64,000 nucleotides of DNA from Streptomyces noursei ATCC 11455. GTDB lineage: Bacteria > Actinomycetota > Actinomycetes > Streptomycetales > Streptomycetaceae. Made by a program: the position numbers and the translations under genes. Below the pieces are notes generated by a model, which did not search any database, was not told where the DNA came from, and saw only the letters and a program-made list of their open reading frames with translations. Shown piece after piece: positions 44,280 through 55,496 of the stretch. The stretch is taken from contig NZ_CP011533.1 of the NCBI RefSeq assembly GCF_001704275.1, forward strand, positions 6,572,001 through 6,636,000. Direction: 5' to 3'. Each line of letters begins with the position of its first letter. The stretch's first letter is position 1.

Positions 44280-45554
44280 ATGCGGCGTGGCATACGTGGC
44301 GCTCTCGCCACCGCGCTGGTAGCGGGCCTGGCACTGGCGGCGACGGGATGCGGGAGCGGGGGTGACGGCGGCGGCGCGGCCGGAGGTGAACTGTCCGGAA
44401 CCGTTACCTTCTGGGACACCTCCAACGACGCCGAGAAGGCCACGTACCGGAAGCTTGCGGAGGGTTTCCAGAAGGAGCACCCCAAAGTCCACGTCTCCTA
44501 TGTGAACGTCCCCTTCGGCGATGCCAACGCCAAGTTCAAGAACGCCGCGGGCGGCGGCGCCGGTGCCCCCGACGTGATGCGCACCGAGGTCGCCTGGGTC
44601 GCCGACTTCGCCAACCTCGGCTACCTCGCCCCGCTCGACGGCACCCCGGCCCTGGACGACACCGGCGACTACCTCCCGCAGGCCGTCGGCTCGACCAAGT
44701 TCGGCGGCAAGACCTATGCCGCGCCGCAGGTCATCGACACCCTCGCGCTCTTCTACAACAAGAAGCTCCTGCAGGACGCCGGCGTCGCCGTGCCGAAGAC
44801 CTTCACCGAACTCGCCGCCGCCGCCCAGAAGATCAAGGACAAGACCGGCGCCACCGCCCTCTACCTGCGCGGCGACGACCCCTACTGGTTCCTGCCCTAC
44901 CTCTACGGCGAGGGCGGCGACATGGTCGACGCGGCCCACAAGAAGGTCACCGTCGACAGCGCCGCCGGCGTCCGCGCGTTCCGCACCATCAAGCAGCTGG
45001 TGGACTCCAAGGCCGCCGTCACCGACGCCACCGACGGCCAGGAGAACCAGCTCAAGGCCCTCAAGGACGGCACCGTCGCGATGGCGATCGACGGCCCCTG
45101 GGACATCGAGGGCGCCCGCGCCGGCAAGGCGTTCCAGGACAAGGGCAACCTCGGCGTCGCCCCCGTCCCCGGCGGCAGCACCGCCCAGGGCTCCCCGCAG
45201 GGCGGCTGGGACCTCTCCGTCTACGCCGGCAGCAAGAACCTCCAGGCCGCCTACGCCTTCGTGAAGTACATGAGCTCGGCGAAGGTCCAGCAGGAGACCA
45301 CCGACAAGCTCAGCCTGCTGCCCACCCGCAAGTCCGTCTACAACGTCCCGGCGGTCAAGCAGAACGAGATGGTCGCCTTCTTCAAGCCCGCCGTCGACGG
45401 CGCCGTGCAGCGCCCCTGGATCGCCCAGGGCAACTCCCTCTTCGAACCGCTCAAGGTCCAGATGAACAAGGTGCTCACCGGCGCCGCCACGCCCGAGCAG
45501 GCCGCCAAGGCCGTCGGGGACGCCTACCGGAAGCTGCTCAAGGACTACACGTGA
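44280..45554 (+). CDS. malE: Maltose/maltodextrin-binding lipoprotein
   Basis: A 424-residue extracellular solute-binding protein. The signal peptide ends with lipobox AATGC (Cys24), so it is anchored outside the membrane. The mature part begins LSGTVTFWDTSNDAEKATYRKLAEGFQKEHP and contains AMAIDGPWDIEG, typical of maltose-binding members. AAGGAG at 44269-44274 precedes ATG 44280. It is the first gene of malEFG, an alpha-glucosidase gene and a LacI gene. It would deliver malto-oligosaccharides to MalFG; the ATPase is absent, consistent with use of MsiK. Confidence 0.94.
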   Translation: MRRGIRGALATALVAGLALAATGCGSGGDGGGAAGGELSGTVTFWDTSNDAEKATYRKLAEGFQKEHPKVHVSYVNVPFGDANAKFKNAAGGGAGAPDVMRTEVAWVADFANLGYLAPLDGTPALDDTGDYLPQAVGSTKFGGKTYAAPQVIDTLALFYNKKLLQDAGVAVPKTFTELAAAAQKIKDKTGATALYLRGDDPYWFLPYLYGEGGDMVDAAHKKVTVDSAAGVRAFRTIKQLVDSKAAVTDATDGQENQLKALKDGTVAMAIDGPWDIEGARAGKAFQDKGNLGVAPVPGGSTAQGSPQGGWDLSVYAGSKNLQAAYAFVKYMSSAKVQQETTDKLSLLPTRKSVYNVPAVKQNEMVAFFKPAVDGAVQRPWIAQGNSLFEPLKVQMNKVLTGAATPEQAAKAVGDAYRKLLKDYT

Positions 45555-46486
45555 CGCTCACCGCCCGGATCCGCCGGGCGTTCGGCACCCACTGGTACGC
45601 CTGGACGATGGTGGCCCCGGTCGTCCTCGTCATCGGCGTCATCATCGGGATACCCCTGGTCCGCGGCGTCTACCTCTCCCTGACCGACGCCAACGAGGCC
45701 AATGTCGAGCGCTCGATCGGCATGAACCACATCCCCGCCACCTACCACTTCACCGGCCTGGACAACTACCGGGCGGTGCTGACCGACGGCGTCTTCTGGG
45801 ACCGCCTCGGCTGGACCGTGGTGTGGACCGTCGGCTGTGTCTCCCTCACCTTCCTCACCGCCCTCGCACTGGCCAACCTGCTCAACCGCCGGATGCGCGG
45901 CCGCACCTTCTACCGCCTGGCGCTGATCCTGCCCTGGGCCATCCCCGCCTTCGTCTCCGTCTTCACCTGGCGGATGCTCTACAACGAGAAGAACGGCATC
46001 CTCAACAAGCTGCTGGCCGGCGGCGGCCTCGACGCCGTGCCCTGGCTCAACGACCCGACCTGGGCCAAGCTCTCGGTCATCGCGGTCAACGTCTGGCTGG
46101 GCGTGCCGTTCATGCTCGTCGCGCTGCTCGGCGGGCTGCAGTCCATCCCCGGCGAGCTCTACGAGGCCGCCGAGATGGACGGCGCCGGTGCCTGGCAGCG
46201 CTTCCGCCACATCACCGTGCCCGGCCTGCGCGCGGTCAGCGGCACCGTGATCCTGCTCTCCACCATCTGGACGTTCAACATGTTCCCGGTGATCTTCCTG
46301 CTCACCAGGGGCGGACCCGGCGACGCCACCGAGATCCTGGTGACCTACGCCTACCGCCTCTCCTTCGTGGACAGCCCCCGCAACTTCTCCGCCTCCGCCA
46401 CCTGGGGCATGGTCATCCTCGCCGTCCTCGCCCTCGTCGCCGTCGGCTACCGCCGGGCGCTGCGCAAGCAGGGAGAGGTGTGGTGA
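45551..46486 (+). CDS. malF: Maltose ABC importer permease
   Basis: A 311-residue permease with six predicted helices and the EAA loop GELYEAAEMDGAGAWQRFRHITVPGL. It is shorter than E. coli MalF, as usual for Gram-positive MalF. GTG 45551 overlaps the malE stop codon (GTGA). Confidence 0.94.
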   Translation: MTLTARIRRAFGTHWYAWTMVAPVVLVIGVIIGIPLVRGVYLSLTDANEANVERSIGMNHIPATYHFTGLDNYRAVLTDGVFWDRLGWTVVWTVGCVSLTFLTALALANLLNRRMRGRTFYRLALILPWAIPAFVSVFTWRMLYNEKNGILNKLLAGGGLDAVPWLNDPTWAKLSVIAVNVWLGVPFMLVALLGGLQSIPGELYEAAEMDGAGAWQRFRHITVPGLRAVSGTVILLSTIWTFNMFPVIFLLTRGGPGDATEILVTYAYRLSFVDSPRNFSASATWGMVILAVLALVAVGYRRALRKQGEVW

Positions 46487-47325
46487 CCATGGCGCGCACA
46501 CGCTCCGAACGGCACTGGTCGGCCTCGGTCGGACTGCACCTGGCCCTGGTGCTCGCCTCCGTCGTCGCGGTCTTCCCGCCGCTGTGGCTGCTGGTGACCT
46601 CCTTCAAACCCAAGAACGACGCCTTCACCACCAGCCTCGTCACCCACTTCACCCTCGACAACTACACCCACGTCCTGACCGGCACCTCCTTCCTCACCTG
46701 GTTCGGCAACTCCGTGGTCGTCGTCGCCCTGACCACCGTCATCGGGGTCTTCACCGCCGCCACCACCGGCTACGCCGTCAGCCGCTTCCGCTTCCCCGGC
46801 ATGCGCCCGCTGCTGTGGCTGCTGCTGATCACCCAGATGTTCCCGGTCGCGGTGCTGATCGTCCCGCTCTACAACCTGCTCGCCTCCCTCGGCCTGCTCA
46901 ACCAGCCGCTCGGCCTGGTCCTCACCTACCTCACCATCGCCGTCCCGTTCTGCGCCTGGATGATGAAGGGCTTCTTCGACACCATCCCGGTGGAGATCGA
47001 CGAAGCGGGCCGGGTGGACGGCCTCACCCCCTTCGGCACCTTCTGGCGACTGGTCCTCCCGCTCGCCCGCCCCGGCCTGGCCGTCACCGGCTTCTACACC
47101 TTCGTCACGGCCTGGGCCGAGGTCGCCTACGCCTCCGCCTTCATGACCGGCGAGGAGAACCTCACCCTCGCCGGCGGGCTCCAGACCTTCGTCAACCAGT
47201 ACAGCAACGACTGGGGTTCGATGACCGCCGCCGCCGTGATCATCGCCGTGCCGGCCGCGCTCGTCTTCGCCTTCGCCCAGCGCCACCTCGTCGCCGGACT
47301 GACCGCCGGCACCACCAAGGGTTGA
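46483..47325 (+). CDS. malG: Maltose ABC importer permease
   Basis: A 280-residue permease with six helices, EAA loop IPVEIDEAGRVDGLTPFGTFWRLVLPL and the MalG-type AWMMKGFFDTIP. GTG 46483 overlaps the malF stop (GTGA) with GGGAGAGG 4 bases upstream; ATG 46489 is an alternative start. It forms the channel with MalF. Confidence 0.94.
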   Translation: MTMARTRSERHWSASVGLHLALVLASVVAVFPPLWLLVTSFKPKNDAFTTSLVTHFTLDNYTHVLTGTSFLTWFGNSVVVVALTTVIGVFTAATTGYAVSRFRFPGMRPLLWLLLITQMFPVAVLIVPLYNLLASLGLLNQPLGLVLTYLTIAVPFCAWMMKGFFDTIPVEIDEAGRVDGLTPFGTFWRLVLPLARPGLAVTGFYTFVTAWAEVAYASAFMTGEENLTLAGGLQTFVNQYSNDWGSMTAAAVIIAVPAALVFAFAQRHLVAGLTAGTTKG

Positions 47326-47326
47326 T

Positions 47327-48934
47327 ATGACTCACCAGCACAACGAAGCTCCTGAGAGCGCCGTCCGGCCCACCGACTGGTGGCGGGACGCCGTGATCTA
47401 CCAGATCTATCCGCGCAGCTTCGCCGACGGCAACGGCGACGGCATGGGCGACCTGCCCGGCATCCGCGGGCGGCTCGCCCACCTGCGCGACCTGGGCGTG
47501 GACGCCGTCTGGCTGAGCCCCTTCTACGCCTCCCCGCAGGCCGACGCCGGCTATGACGTCGCCGACTACCGCGCCGTCGACCCCCTCTTCGGCACCCTCG
47601 CGGACGCCGAGGCGGTGATCCGCGAGGCCCACGACCAGGGCCTTCGCATCATCATCGACATCGTCCCCAACCACTGCTCCGACCAGCACGCGTGGTTCCG
47701 TCGCGCGGTGGCCGAGGGGCCCGGCTCGGTCCTGCGCGAGCGCTTCCACTTCCGCAAGGGCCGCGGGGACAACGGCGAACTCCCGCCCAACGACTGGGAG
47801 TCCGTCTTCGGCGGCCCCGCCTGGACCCGCCTGCCCGACGGCGAGTGGTACCTCCACCTCTTCGCCCCCGAACAGCCCGACTTCAACTGGGACCACCCGG
47901 CCGTCCAGGACGAGTTCCGCTCCATCCTGCGCTTCTGGCTGGACCTGGGCGTGGACGGCTTCCGGGTGGACGTCGCCCACGGCATGGCCAAGGCCCCGGG
48001 ACTGCCCGACATCGGCCACGGCGAACAGGCCCGACTGATCGGCAGTCAGATCCTCCCGTTCTTCGACCAGGACGGCGTGCACGCGGTCTACCGCTCCTGG
48101 CGGGCGATCCTCGACGAGTACCCGGGGGAGCGGATCGGCGTCGCCGAAGCCTGGGCCCCCACCCTCGACCGGCTCGCCCGCTACGTCCGCCCCGACGAAC
48201 TCCACCAGGGCTTCAACTTCCACTACCTGGGCACCGATTGGGACGCAGGTGCGCTCCGCGCCGCCGTCGACGCCTCCCTCTCCGCCCTGGGCGCGGTCGG
48301 CGCACCGGCCACCTGGGTCCTGTCCAACCACGACGTCGTGCGCCACCGCACCCGCCTCGGCGGCGGCCTGGACCGGGCCCGCGCCGCCACCCTCCTGATG
48401 CTGGCGCTGCCCGGCTCGGCCTACCTCTACCAGGGCGAGGAACTCGGCCTGCCCGAGGTCACCGAGCTGCCCGACGAGGTCCGCCAGGACCCGTCCTTCT
48501 TCCGCGACAGCGGCCAGGACGGCCTCCGCGACGGCTGCCGCGTACCGCTCCCGTGGAGCGGCACGGAGCCGCCGTACGGCTTCGGCGCCGGCGACACCTG
48601 GCTGCCCCAGCCCGACGACTGGGCGACGCTCACCGTCCAGGCCCAGACCGGCGACCCGGCCTCCACCCTGGAGCTCTACCGCAGCGCCCTCGGACTGCGC
48701 CGTACGCACCCCGGCCTCGGCGCCGGCGACACCGTCGAATGGCTGGACGACGCCCCCGACGGCGTCCTCGCCTTCCGCCGCCCCGGTGGCCTGGTCTGCA
48801 CGGTCAACACCACCGAAGCCCCGGCCCGCCTGCCCGTCCCCGGCCGGCCGCTCCTCACGTCCGGCCGGCAACTGCCACTGCTGGACGGCGACTTCATCCT
48901 TCCCGCCGACACCACCATCTGGTGGGAGGAGTGA
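47327..48934 (+). CDS. aglA: GH13 alpha-glucosidase, copy 2
   Basis: A 535-residue cytoplasmic GH13 enzyme, close paralogue of the one at 42408-44057. Asp215 (DGFRVDVAHG) is the nucleophile and Glu274 (GVAEAWAP) the acid/base. The start overlaps the end of malG by position only (1-base gap), with AAGGG upstream. As fourth gene of the malEFG operon it would release glucose from imported maltodextrins. It corresponds to aglA of Streptomyces mal loci. Its stop overlaps the start of the second LacI gene. Confidence 0.93.
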   Translation: MTHQHNEAPESAVRPTDWWRDAVIYQIYPRSFADGNGDGMGDLPGIRGRLAHLRDLGVDAVWLSPFYASPQADAGYDVADYRAVDPLFGTLADAEAVIREAHDQGLRIIIDIVPNHCSDQHAWFRRAVAEGPGSVLRERFHFRKGRGDNGELPPNDWESVFGGPAWTRLPDGEWYLHLFAPEQPDFNWDHPAVQDEFRSILRFWLDLGVDGFRVDVAHGMAKAPGLPDIGHGEQARLIGSQILPFFDQDGVHAVYRSWRAILDEYPGERIGVAEAWAPTLDRLARYVRPDELHQGFNFHYLGTDWDAGALRAAVDASLSALGAVGAPATWVLSNHDVVRHRTRLGGGLDRARAATLLMLALPGSAYLYQGEELGLPEVTELPDEVRQDPSFFRDSGQDGLRDGCRVPLPWSGTEPPYGFGAGDTWLPQPDDWATLTVQAQTGDPASTLELYRSALGLRRTHPGLGAGDTVEWLDDAPDGVLAFRRPGGLVCTVNTTEAPARLPVPGRPLLTSGRQLPLLDGDFILPADTTIWWEE

Positions 48935-49971
48935 CCCGTCCGGCTCCCCGGCCCACCCCGCGCCTCTCCGACATCGCCGCCCAGGCGGAGGTCAGCGAGG
49001 CGACCGCCAGCCGTGTCCTCAACGGCCGGGCGGGCGTGGCGGCGGGCACCCGTCAGCGGGTGCTCGCCGCGCTCGACGTCCTCGGCTACGAACGCCCGGT
49101 CCGGCTGCGGCGGCGCAGCGCCGGCCTGGTCGGCCTGGTCATCCCGGAGCTGACCAACCCGATCTTCCCGGCCTTCGCCCAGGTCATCGAGCAGTGCCTG
49201 GCGGGACAGGGCTACACACCGGTCCTGTGCACCCAGATGCCGGGCGGCGCCACCGAGGACGAGCTCGTCGAGCAGTTGGAGGAGCGCGGCGTCACCGGCA
49301 TCGTCTTCCTGTCCGGACTGCACGCCGACACCGCCGCCGACCCCTCCCGCTACACCCGCCTGACCTCGCGGGGCGTGCCCTACGTCCTGATCAACGGCTA
49401 CAACGACCGGGTCGACGCGCCCTGTGTCTCGCCCGACGACCGCGCCGCGGCCCGGATGGCCGTGCGGCACCTCGTCGAACTGGGCCACGAGCGCATCGGG
49501 CTGGCCGTCGGCCCGGCCCGCTACGTGCCCTCCCGCCGCAAGGCGGAGGGCTTCGTGGCGGCCCTGGAGGAGTCGTTCGGCCTGCGGAGGGGGCAGGCCG
49601 AACGACTCGTACAGCACACCCTGTTCAGCGTCGAGGGCGGCCACGCCGCGGCCGCCGCCCTGCTCGACGACGGCTGTACGGGCATCGTCTGCGGCAGCGA
49701 CCTGATGGCGCTCGGCGTGGTGCGCGCGGCCCGGCAGCGGGGGATCGACGTCCCCGGCCGGCTCTCCGTCGTCGGCTTCGACGACTCCCCGCTGATCGCC
49801 TTCACCGCCCCGCCGCTGACCACGGTGCGGCAGCCGGTGCAGGCGATGGCGACCGCCGCCGTGGGCGCACTGATCGAGGAGATCCAGGGAAACCCCGTCC
49901 AGCGCACCGAGTTCGTCTTCCAGCCGGAGCTGGTCGTACGGGGATCTACCGGCCCTGGGCGGCGTACGTGA
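48931..49971 (+). CDS. LacI family regulator of maltose genes, copy 2
   Basis: A 346-residue paralogue of the regulator at 41310-42383. The helix-turn-helix reads LSDIAAQAEVSEATASRVLNGRAGVAAGTRQRV, with A for V in the recognition helix (EATAS versus EATVS), which may alter operator choice. The core repeats VGLVIPELTNPIFPAFAQVI and LSVVGFDDSPLIAFTAPPLTTVRQP. GTG 48931 overlaps the aglA stop (GTGA) and has GGGAGGA directly upstream. Its 3' end overlaps the convergent DUF397 gene by 26 bases. Confidence 0.88.
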   Translation: MTRPAPRPTPRLSDIAAQAEVSEATASRVLNGRAGVAAGTRQRVLAALDVLGYERPVRLRRRSAGLVGLVIPELTNPIFPAFAQVIEQCLAGQGYTPVLCTQMPGGATEDELVEQLEERGVTGIVFLSGLHADTAADPSRYTRLTSRGVPYVLINGYNDRVDAPCVSPDDRAAARMAVRHLVELGHERIGLAVGPARYVPSRRKAEGFVAALEESFGLRRGQAERLVQHTLFSVEGGHAAAAALLDDGCTGIVCGSDLMALGVVRAARQRGIDVPGRLSVVGFDDSPLIAFTAPPLTTVRQPVQAMATAAVGALIEEIQGNPVQRTEFVFQPELVVRGSTGPGRRT

Positions 49972-50197
49972 CGAACGCCGCCCAGGAACCCGCCGGCACC
50001 GCGAGCTGCGGCCCGCCCTTGTCCTTGGAGTCCCTGATGTGAACGGTGGTGGGGCAGGCGGCGATTTCTATGCAGTCGCCGTCACCGCTGCTGCTGTAGC
50101 TGGACTTGCGCCAGGTGAGGGCGACTTCGACGCAGTCGTCGCCGTCCCCACTGCTGTAGCTGCTTTTGAACCAGGCCAGTTCGGGGGTGCTGGTCAT
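49946..50197 (-). CDS. DUF397 protein with duplicated N-terminal half
   Basis: An 83-residue DUF397 protein. The family core W-x-KSSYS...DCVEVA is present twice in tandem: LAWFKSSYSSGDGDDCVEVA and LTWRKSSYSSSGDGDCIEIA, followed by one VHIRDSKDKGGPQLAV...WAAFV half. ATG 50197 overlaps the stop codon of the XRE gene (ATGA). In Streptomyces such small proteins accompany WhiJ-type regulators and act as developmental cofactors. The 3' end overlaps the LacI gene. Confidence 0.88.
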   Translation of the reverse strand: MTSTPELAWFKSSYSSGDGDDCVEVALTWRKSSYSSSGDGDCIEIAACPTTVHIRDSKDKGGPQLAVPAGSWAAFVTYAAQGR

Positions 50198-51036
50198 AGC
50201 GCTCCTCGGATCTGCTTCAGCAGGCTCCGCGAGTCTTGAGGGGTCAGGGCCTGCGAAAGCAGTCTCGCATACCGCATTTGAAGGATGCTGACCTCGTGTG
50301 GATCGGAGACGAACAGGCCGGTGCGCTGCCCCTCGCAATAGCCGAAACACTCGTTGTCCGGGGTCTCCAGCAGTTGCATCGGCCCATGCAGTGCCACATG
50401 GTTCTCCTGCACCAGCGGCATCAGCTGGATGTCCACGTTCCGCAGCTCGGAGAGTTCGAGGACGTGGTCGATGAGCTGCTTGGTGACTTCCGCTCCACCT
50501 GTGCGGCGAAGGAACAGTTGCTCTTCGAGGACGAAGCTGAATACGGTCTTGGGGCGCTCCCGCAGCAGCCGCTTATGTTCGGATCGTGCCGCCCAACGGG
50601 CCTCGATCTCCTCGTCTTCCAGGTGCGGGACCTGCTGCGTAAACAGCGTCCGGCCGTAAGCCTCCGTCTGTAAAAGCCCGGGAACCAACCGGCATTCGTA
50701 CGTGTACAGGCTGATCGCCGTCTTCTCCAGCTCCGCCCACTCCCGGAACCACCGGGCCAGTCCCGGCTGCTTCGACAGCCGCTTGGCCGCCTTCCGCAGT
50801 ACGCCGTTGGCGCCCAGCGCCTCCTCCGAGCGGTCGATGAACTTCTTCGACGGGAGGCGTCGGCCCTGCTCGACGGAGCCGATGTAGTGCGCCGAGTACC
50901 GGAGCACCGGCGACAGGGCCTCCTGCGTGAATCCCGCGTTCTCGCGGAACCCTTGATAGACGGCGCCGAAGGTCCGCAGACTGCCGGAGGGCTCCGGCTT
51001 TCCGCCGTCGTAGTTGTCGGTGCTGCTGTCTTCCAT
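50194..51036 (-). CDS. WhiJ-like XRE regulator with DUF5753
   Basis: A 280-residue DNA-binding protein. Residues about 20-75 form an XRE helix-turn-helix (LRTFGAVYQGFRENAGFTQEALSPVLRYSAHYIGSVEQGRRLPS) and about 100-270 the DUF5753 domain (YECRLVPGLLQTEAYGRTLF, VLELSELRNVDIQLMPL). This is the architecture of WhiJ-type developmental regulators. ATG 51036 has GGGAG 8 bases upstream. It is coupled to the DUF397 gene and divergent from the anti-sigma-type ATPase gene, so the three form the classic cassette. It likely binds the GTACGAG boxes in the gap. Confidence 0.9.
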   Translation of the reverse strand: MEDSSTDNYDGGKPEPSGSLRTFGAVYQGFRENAGFTQEALSPVLRYSAHYIGSVEQGRRLPSKKFIDRSEEALGANGVLRKAAKRLSKQPGLARWFREWAELEKTAISLYTYECRLVPGLLQTEAYGRTLFTQQVPHLEDEEIEARWAARSEHKRLLRERPKTVFSFVLEEQLFLRRTGGAEVTKQLIDHVLELSELRNVDIQLMPLVQENHVALHGPMQLLETPDNECFGYCEGQRTGLFVSDPHEVSILQMRYARLLSQALTPQDSRSLLKQIRGAL

Positions 51037-51120
51037 GTCGGGTACTCCCGATGTCACTGGCGCTGACCCCGCAAGCCACCCATCGTTACGGCCCGTCACC
51101 CGACCCGTCCACGTACTCAA

Positions 51121-51164
51121 CTCGTACATTCTCCGGGGTACGAGCCCAGTCCCTGGCGTACGAG
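51121..51164. promoter_or_regulatory. Three GTACGAG boxes in the divergent promoter
   Basis: CTCGTAC (51121-51127) and GTACGAG (51138-51144) form an inverted pair with a 10-base spacer, and a further GTACGAG lies at 51158-51164, 20 bases on. They lie between the WhiJ-like and HATPase genes and are candidate binding sites for the WhiJ-like protein. Confidence 0.5.
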
Positions 51165-51189
51165 GCTGCTGACCAGCACCGTTGCCCCC

Positions 51190-51642
51190 ATGCCAGCCCA
51201 AGTAGCAGCCCCCGTACACATGTTCACCCAGCGTTTCAGTGCCACCCGGCGCGGGGCGCGCCTCGCGCGGTATCTCGCCGTTCAGCAACTCGACGTGTGG
51301 GGCTTTCCGTACGGCGGCGAGGTCTCGGACGCCGTCGCCGCCGTCGTCGGCGAACTCGCCGCGAACGCGGTCACCCACGGGCGGGTGCCCGGCCGGGACT
51401 TCGAGCTGCGGCTCGCGAAGCTGCCGGGCCCGGGCCGGTCGGGCACCCTGCGGATCGAGGTCGCCGATGCGCGGACGGAGCGGCGTCCCCCGGGCCCGGA
51501 AGCGCTCGTACCGCCGCCGTCCGACTCCGAGACCGGCCGCGGACTGATGCTCGTCGCCGCGCTCGCTACCCGCTGGACCGTCGTGGACCGGCCCTCGGTG
51601 GGCAAGATCGTCCGGGCTGAGCTGGACCTCTCGGACGGCTGA
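51190..51642 (+). CDS. HATPase_c anti-sigma-type kinase (RsbW/AbaA-like)
   Basis: A 150-residue ATP-binding protein of the GHKL fold. The N-box is GELAANAVTHGRV, and the G1/G2 region is SETGRGLMLVAALATRW. It resembles RsbW/SpoIIAB-type anti-sigma kinases, but Streptomyces has many such single-domain proteins of unknown partner. ATG 51190 has no clear ribosome site, which suggests leaderless mRNA. It is divergent from the WhiJ-like gene. Confidence 0.88.
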   Translation: MPAQVAAPVHMFTQRFSATRRGARLARYLAVQQLDVWGFPYGGEVSDAVAAVVGELAANAVTHGRVPGRDFELRLAKLPGPGRSGTLRIEVADARTERRPPGPEALVPPPSDSETGRGLMLVAALATRWTVVDRPSVGKIVRAELDLSDG

Positions 51643-51655
51643 CGGCCGACGGTCC

Positions 51656-52528
51656 TCAGTCCGCCGGACGGCGCGCGTGGAAGACGCCCCAGCGCAGCAG
51701 GCTCCGGCGGGTGATGTCCGTCCAGACGGGAAGGTTGGTCAGCAGCTCGTCCACGTAGGCCGGGCTGATGACGTTGCGCAGCTCGGCCGCTCGCTGTCGG
51801 ACGTCCTCGTCGAGGCGCGCGTAGTGGGTGGCGACGTCCGGGGTGCGGTCCTCGAATTCGATGTCGTCGAGGCCGAGTTCGGAGAGCCGCTCCAGATAGA
51901 AGGTCGATGTCGCCGGGGTCTCGACGCCCAGGCGGGAGAACGCCGGCCGCACCGCCTCCGCGGGTGTCTCCTCGCCCACCATGATGTCCGAGAAGACCAG
52001 GGCGCCGCCCGGCCTCAGTACGCGTACGGCCTCGCGCAGGGCGCCCTCCCGGTCCTCGACATGGCACAGCACTTCCAGGGACCAGACGACGTCGAACCGC
52101 TCGGCCTCGTAGGGCAGGTCGTTGAGGGAGCCGGTGGTGACCTCGATCAGGTGGTCCAGTCCGCGTCGGGCGTTGGTCGCGCGGTGCCGCCGGTTGTGTT
52201 GCTCGCTGAGGTCGAGGGCGACGACGCGGCAGCCGAAGCGTTCGGCGAGCGCGCGGGACGAACCGCCGTATCCGGAGCCGAGGTCGAGCACGGTGGCGTG
52301 CGGGCCGAGCAGGTCAGCGGCCTTGTCGGCGGCGTGCTCGACGGTGCGGTGCGAGGCGTCCGCGATCGGCTCGTCGTCCTCGGTGTAGATGCCGATGTGG
52401 ATGTCCTCGCCGCCCCAGACGGCGTCGTAGAAGGCGTCGACGTCGCCGGTGTCGTAGTAGCCGCGGGTCGCGGCGTCGTGGTGGTGGTGCGGTGTGCCGT
52501 CGTCGGTGTTCTCGGGGGCATTGATCAT
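51656..52528 (-). CDS. Sarcosine/dimethylglycine N-methyltransferase-like enzyme
   Basis: A 290-residue SAM-dependent methyltransferase. The N-terminus includes a histidine cluster (PHHHHDA) and YYDTGDVDAFYDAVWGGEDIHIGIY, a hallmark of sarcosine/dimethylglycine methyltransferases that make glycine betaine from sarcosine. Motif I is LDLGSGYGGSSRALAERFG (about 80-98) and the acidic motif FDVVWSLEVLCHVED follows. A partner glycine/sarcosine methyltransferase is not in the window, so it may act on another amine. It is convergent with the HATPase gene. Confidence 0.8.
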   Translation of the reverse strand: MINAPENTDDGTPHHHHDAATRGYYDTGDVDAFYDAVWGGEDIHIGIYTEDDEPIADASHRTVEHAADKAADLLGPHATVLDLGSGYGGSSRALAERFGCRVVALDLSEQHNRRHRATNARRGLDHLIEVTTGSLNDLPYEAERFDVVWSLEVLCHVEDREGALREAVRVLRPGGALVFSDIMVGEETPAEAVRPAFSRLGVETPATSTFYLERLSELGLDDIEFEDRTPDVATHYARLDEDVRQRAAELRNVISPAYVDELLTNLPVWTDITRRSLLRWGVFHARRPAD

Positions 52529-52695
52529 GACGAGGGGGTTCCCCGCTGCCGGCCGGGCAATTCGCCCTGCTCGCCGGATGGGTGACTATGCGCCAACGGG
52601 CGCCGTCTGGCGGCCGGTCCGGGCGGCCGGGCGCGTAGGACCCACCGTGTGGTGGGCCTCCGGTCGGCCGGACCGGCTCGCCTGGGAAGGTAACA

Positions 52696-52733
52696 CCGTT
52701 GCAATCTCTTGCGAAAGGTCTTGCAGCAATCGT
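52696..52733 (+). promoter_or_regulatory. MalR-type direct-repeat operator upstream of the pullulanase gene
   Basis: TCTTGCGAAAGG (52707-52718) and TCTTGCAGCAAT (52719-52730) are direct 12-base repeats with a TCTTGC core. They end 27 bases before the pullulanase start codon. The same TCTTGC/TCTCGC core precedes malE, suggesting one regulator controls both. Confidence 0.68.
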
Positions 52734-52757
52734 TTCCCGCGACTAGAACCAGGGGCC

Positions 52758-55427
<2,670 letters not shown>

Positions 55428-55458
55428 CGCGGAGGGGGGAGCCGGCGGGAGCGGTCGC

Positions 55459-55496
55459 TAGGGCCTGTCCGGCGCATCAGGTTCGGACAGGCCCTA
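55459..55496. terminator. Short bidirectional hairpin of the repeat family
   Basis: TAGGGCCTGTCCG (55459-55471) and CGGACAGGCCCTA (55484-55496) form a perfect 13-bp stem with a 12-base loop between the convergent pullulanase and GNAT genes. The arm is identical to the first 13 bases of the repeat at 29324. The terminal CTA is the stop codon of the GNAT gene. Confidence 0.85.

Noticed and set aside
52689..52704. GGTAACACCGTTGCAA upstream of pullulanase, similar to the nadE dyads
   Set aside because: Only part of the dyad is symmetric (GTAAC versus GTTGC) and the two genes have no functional link; probably coincidence.
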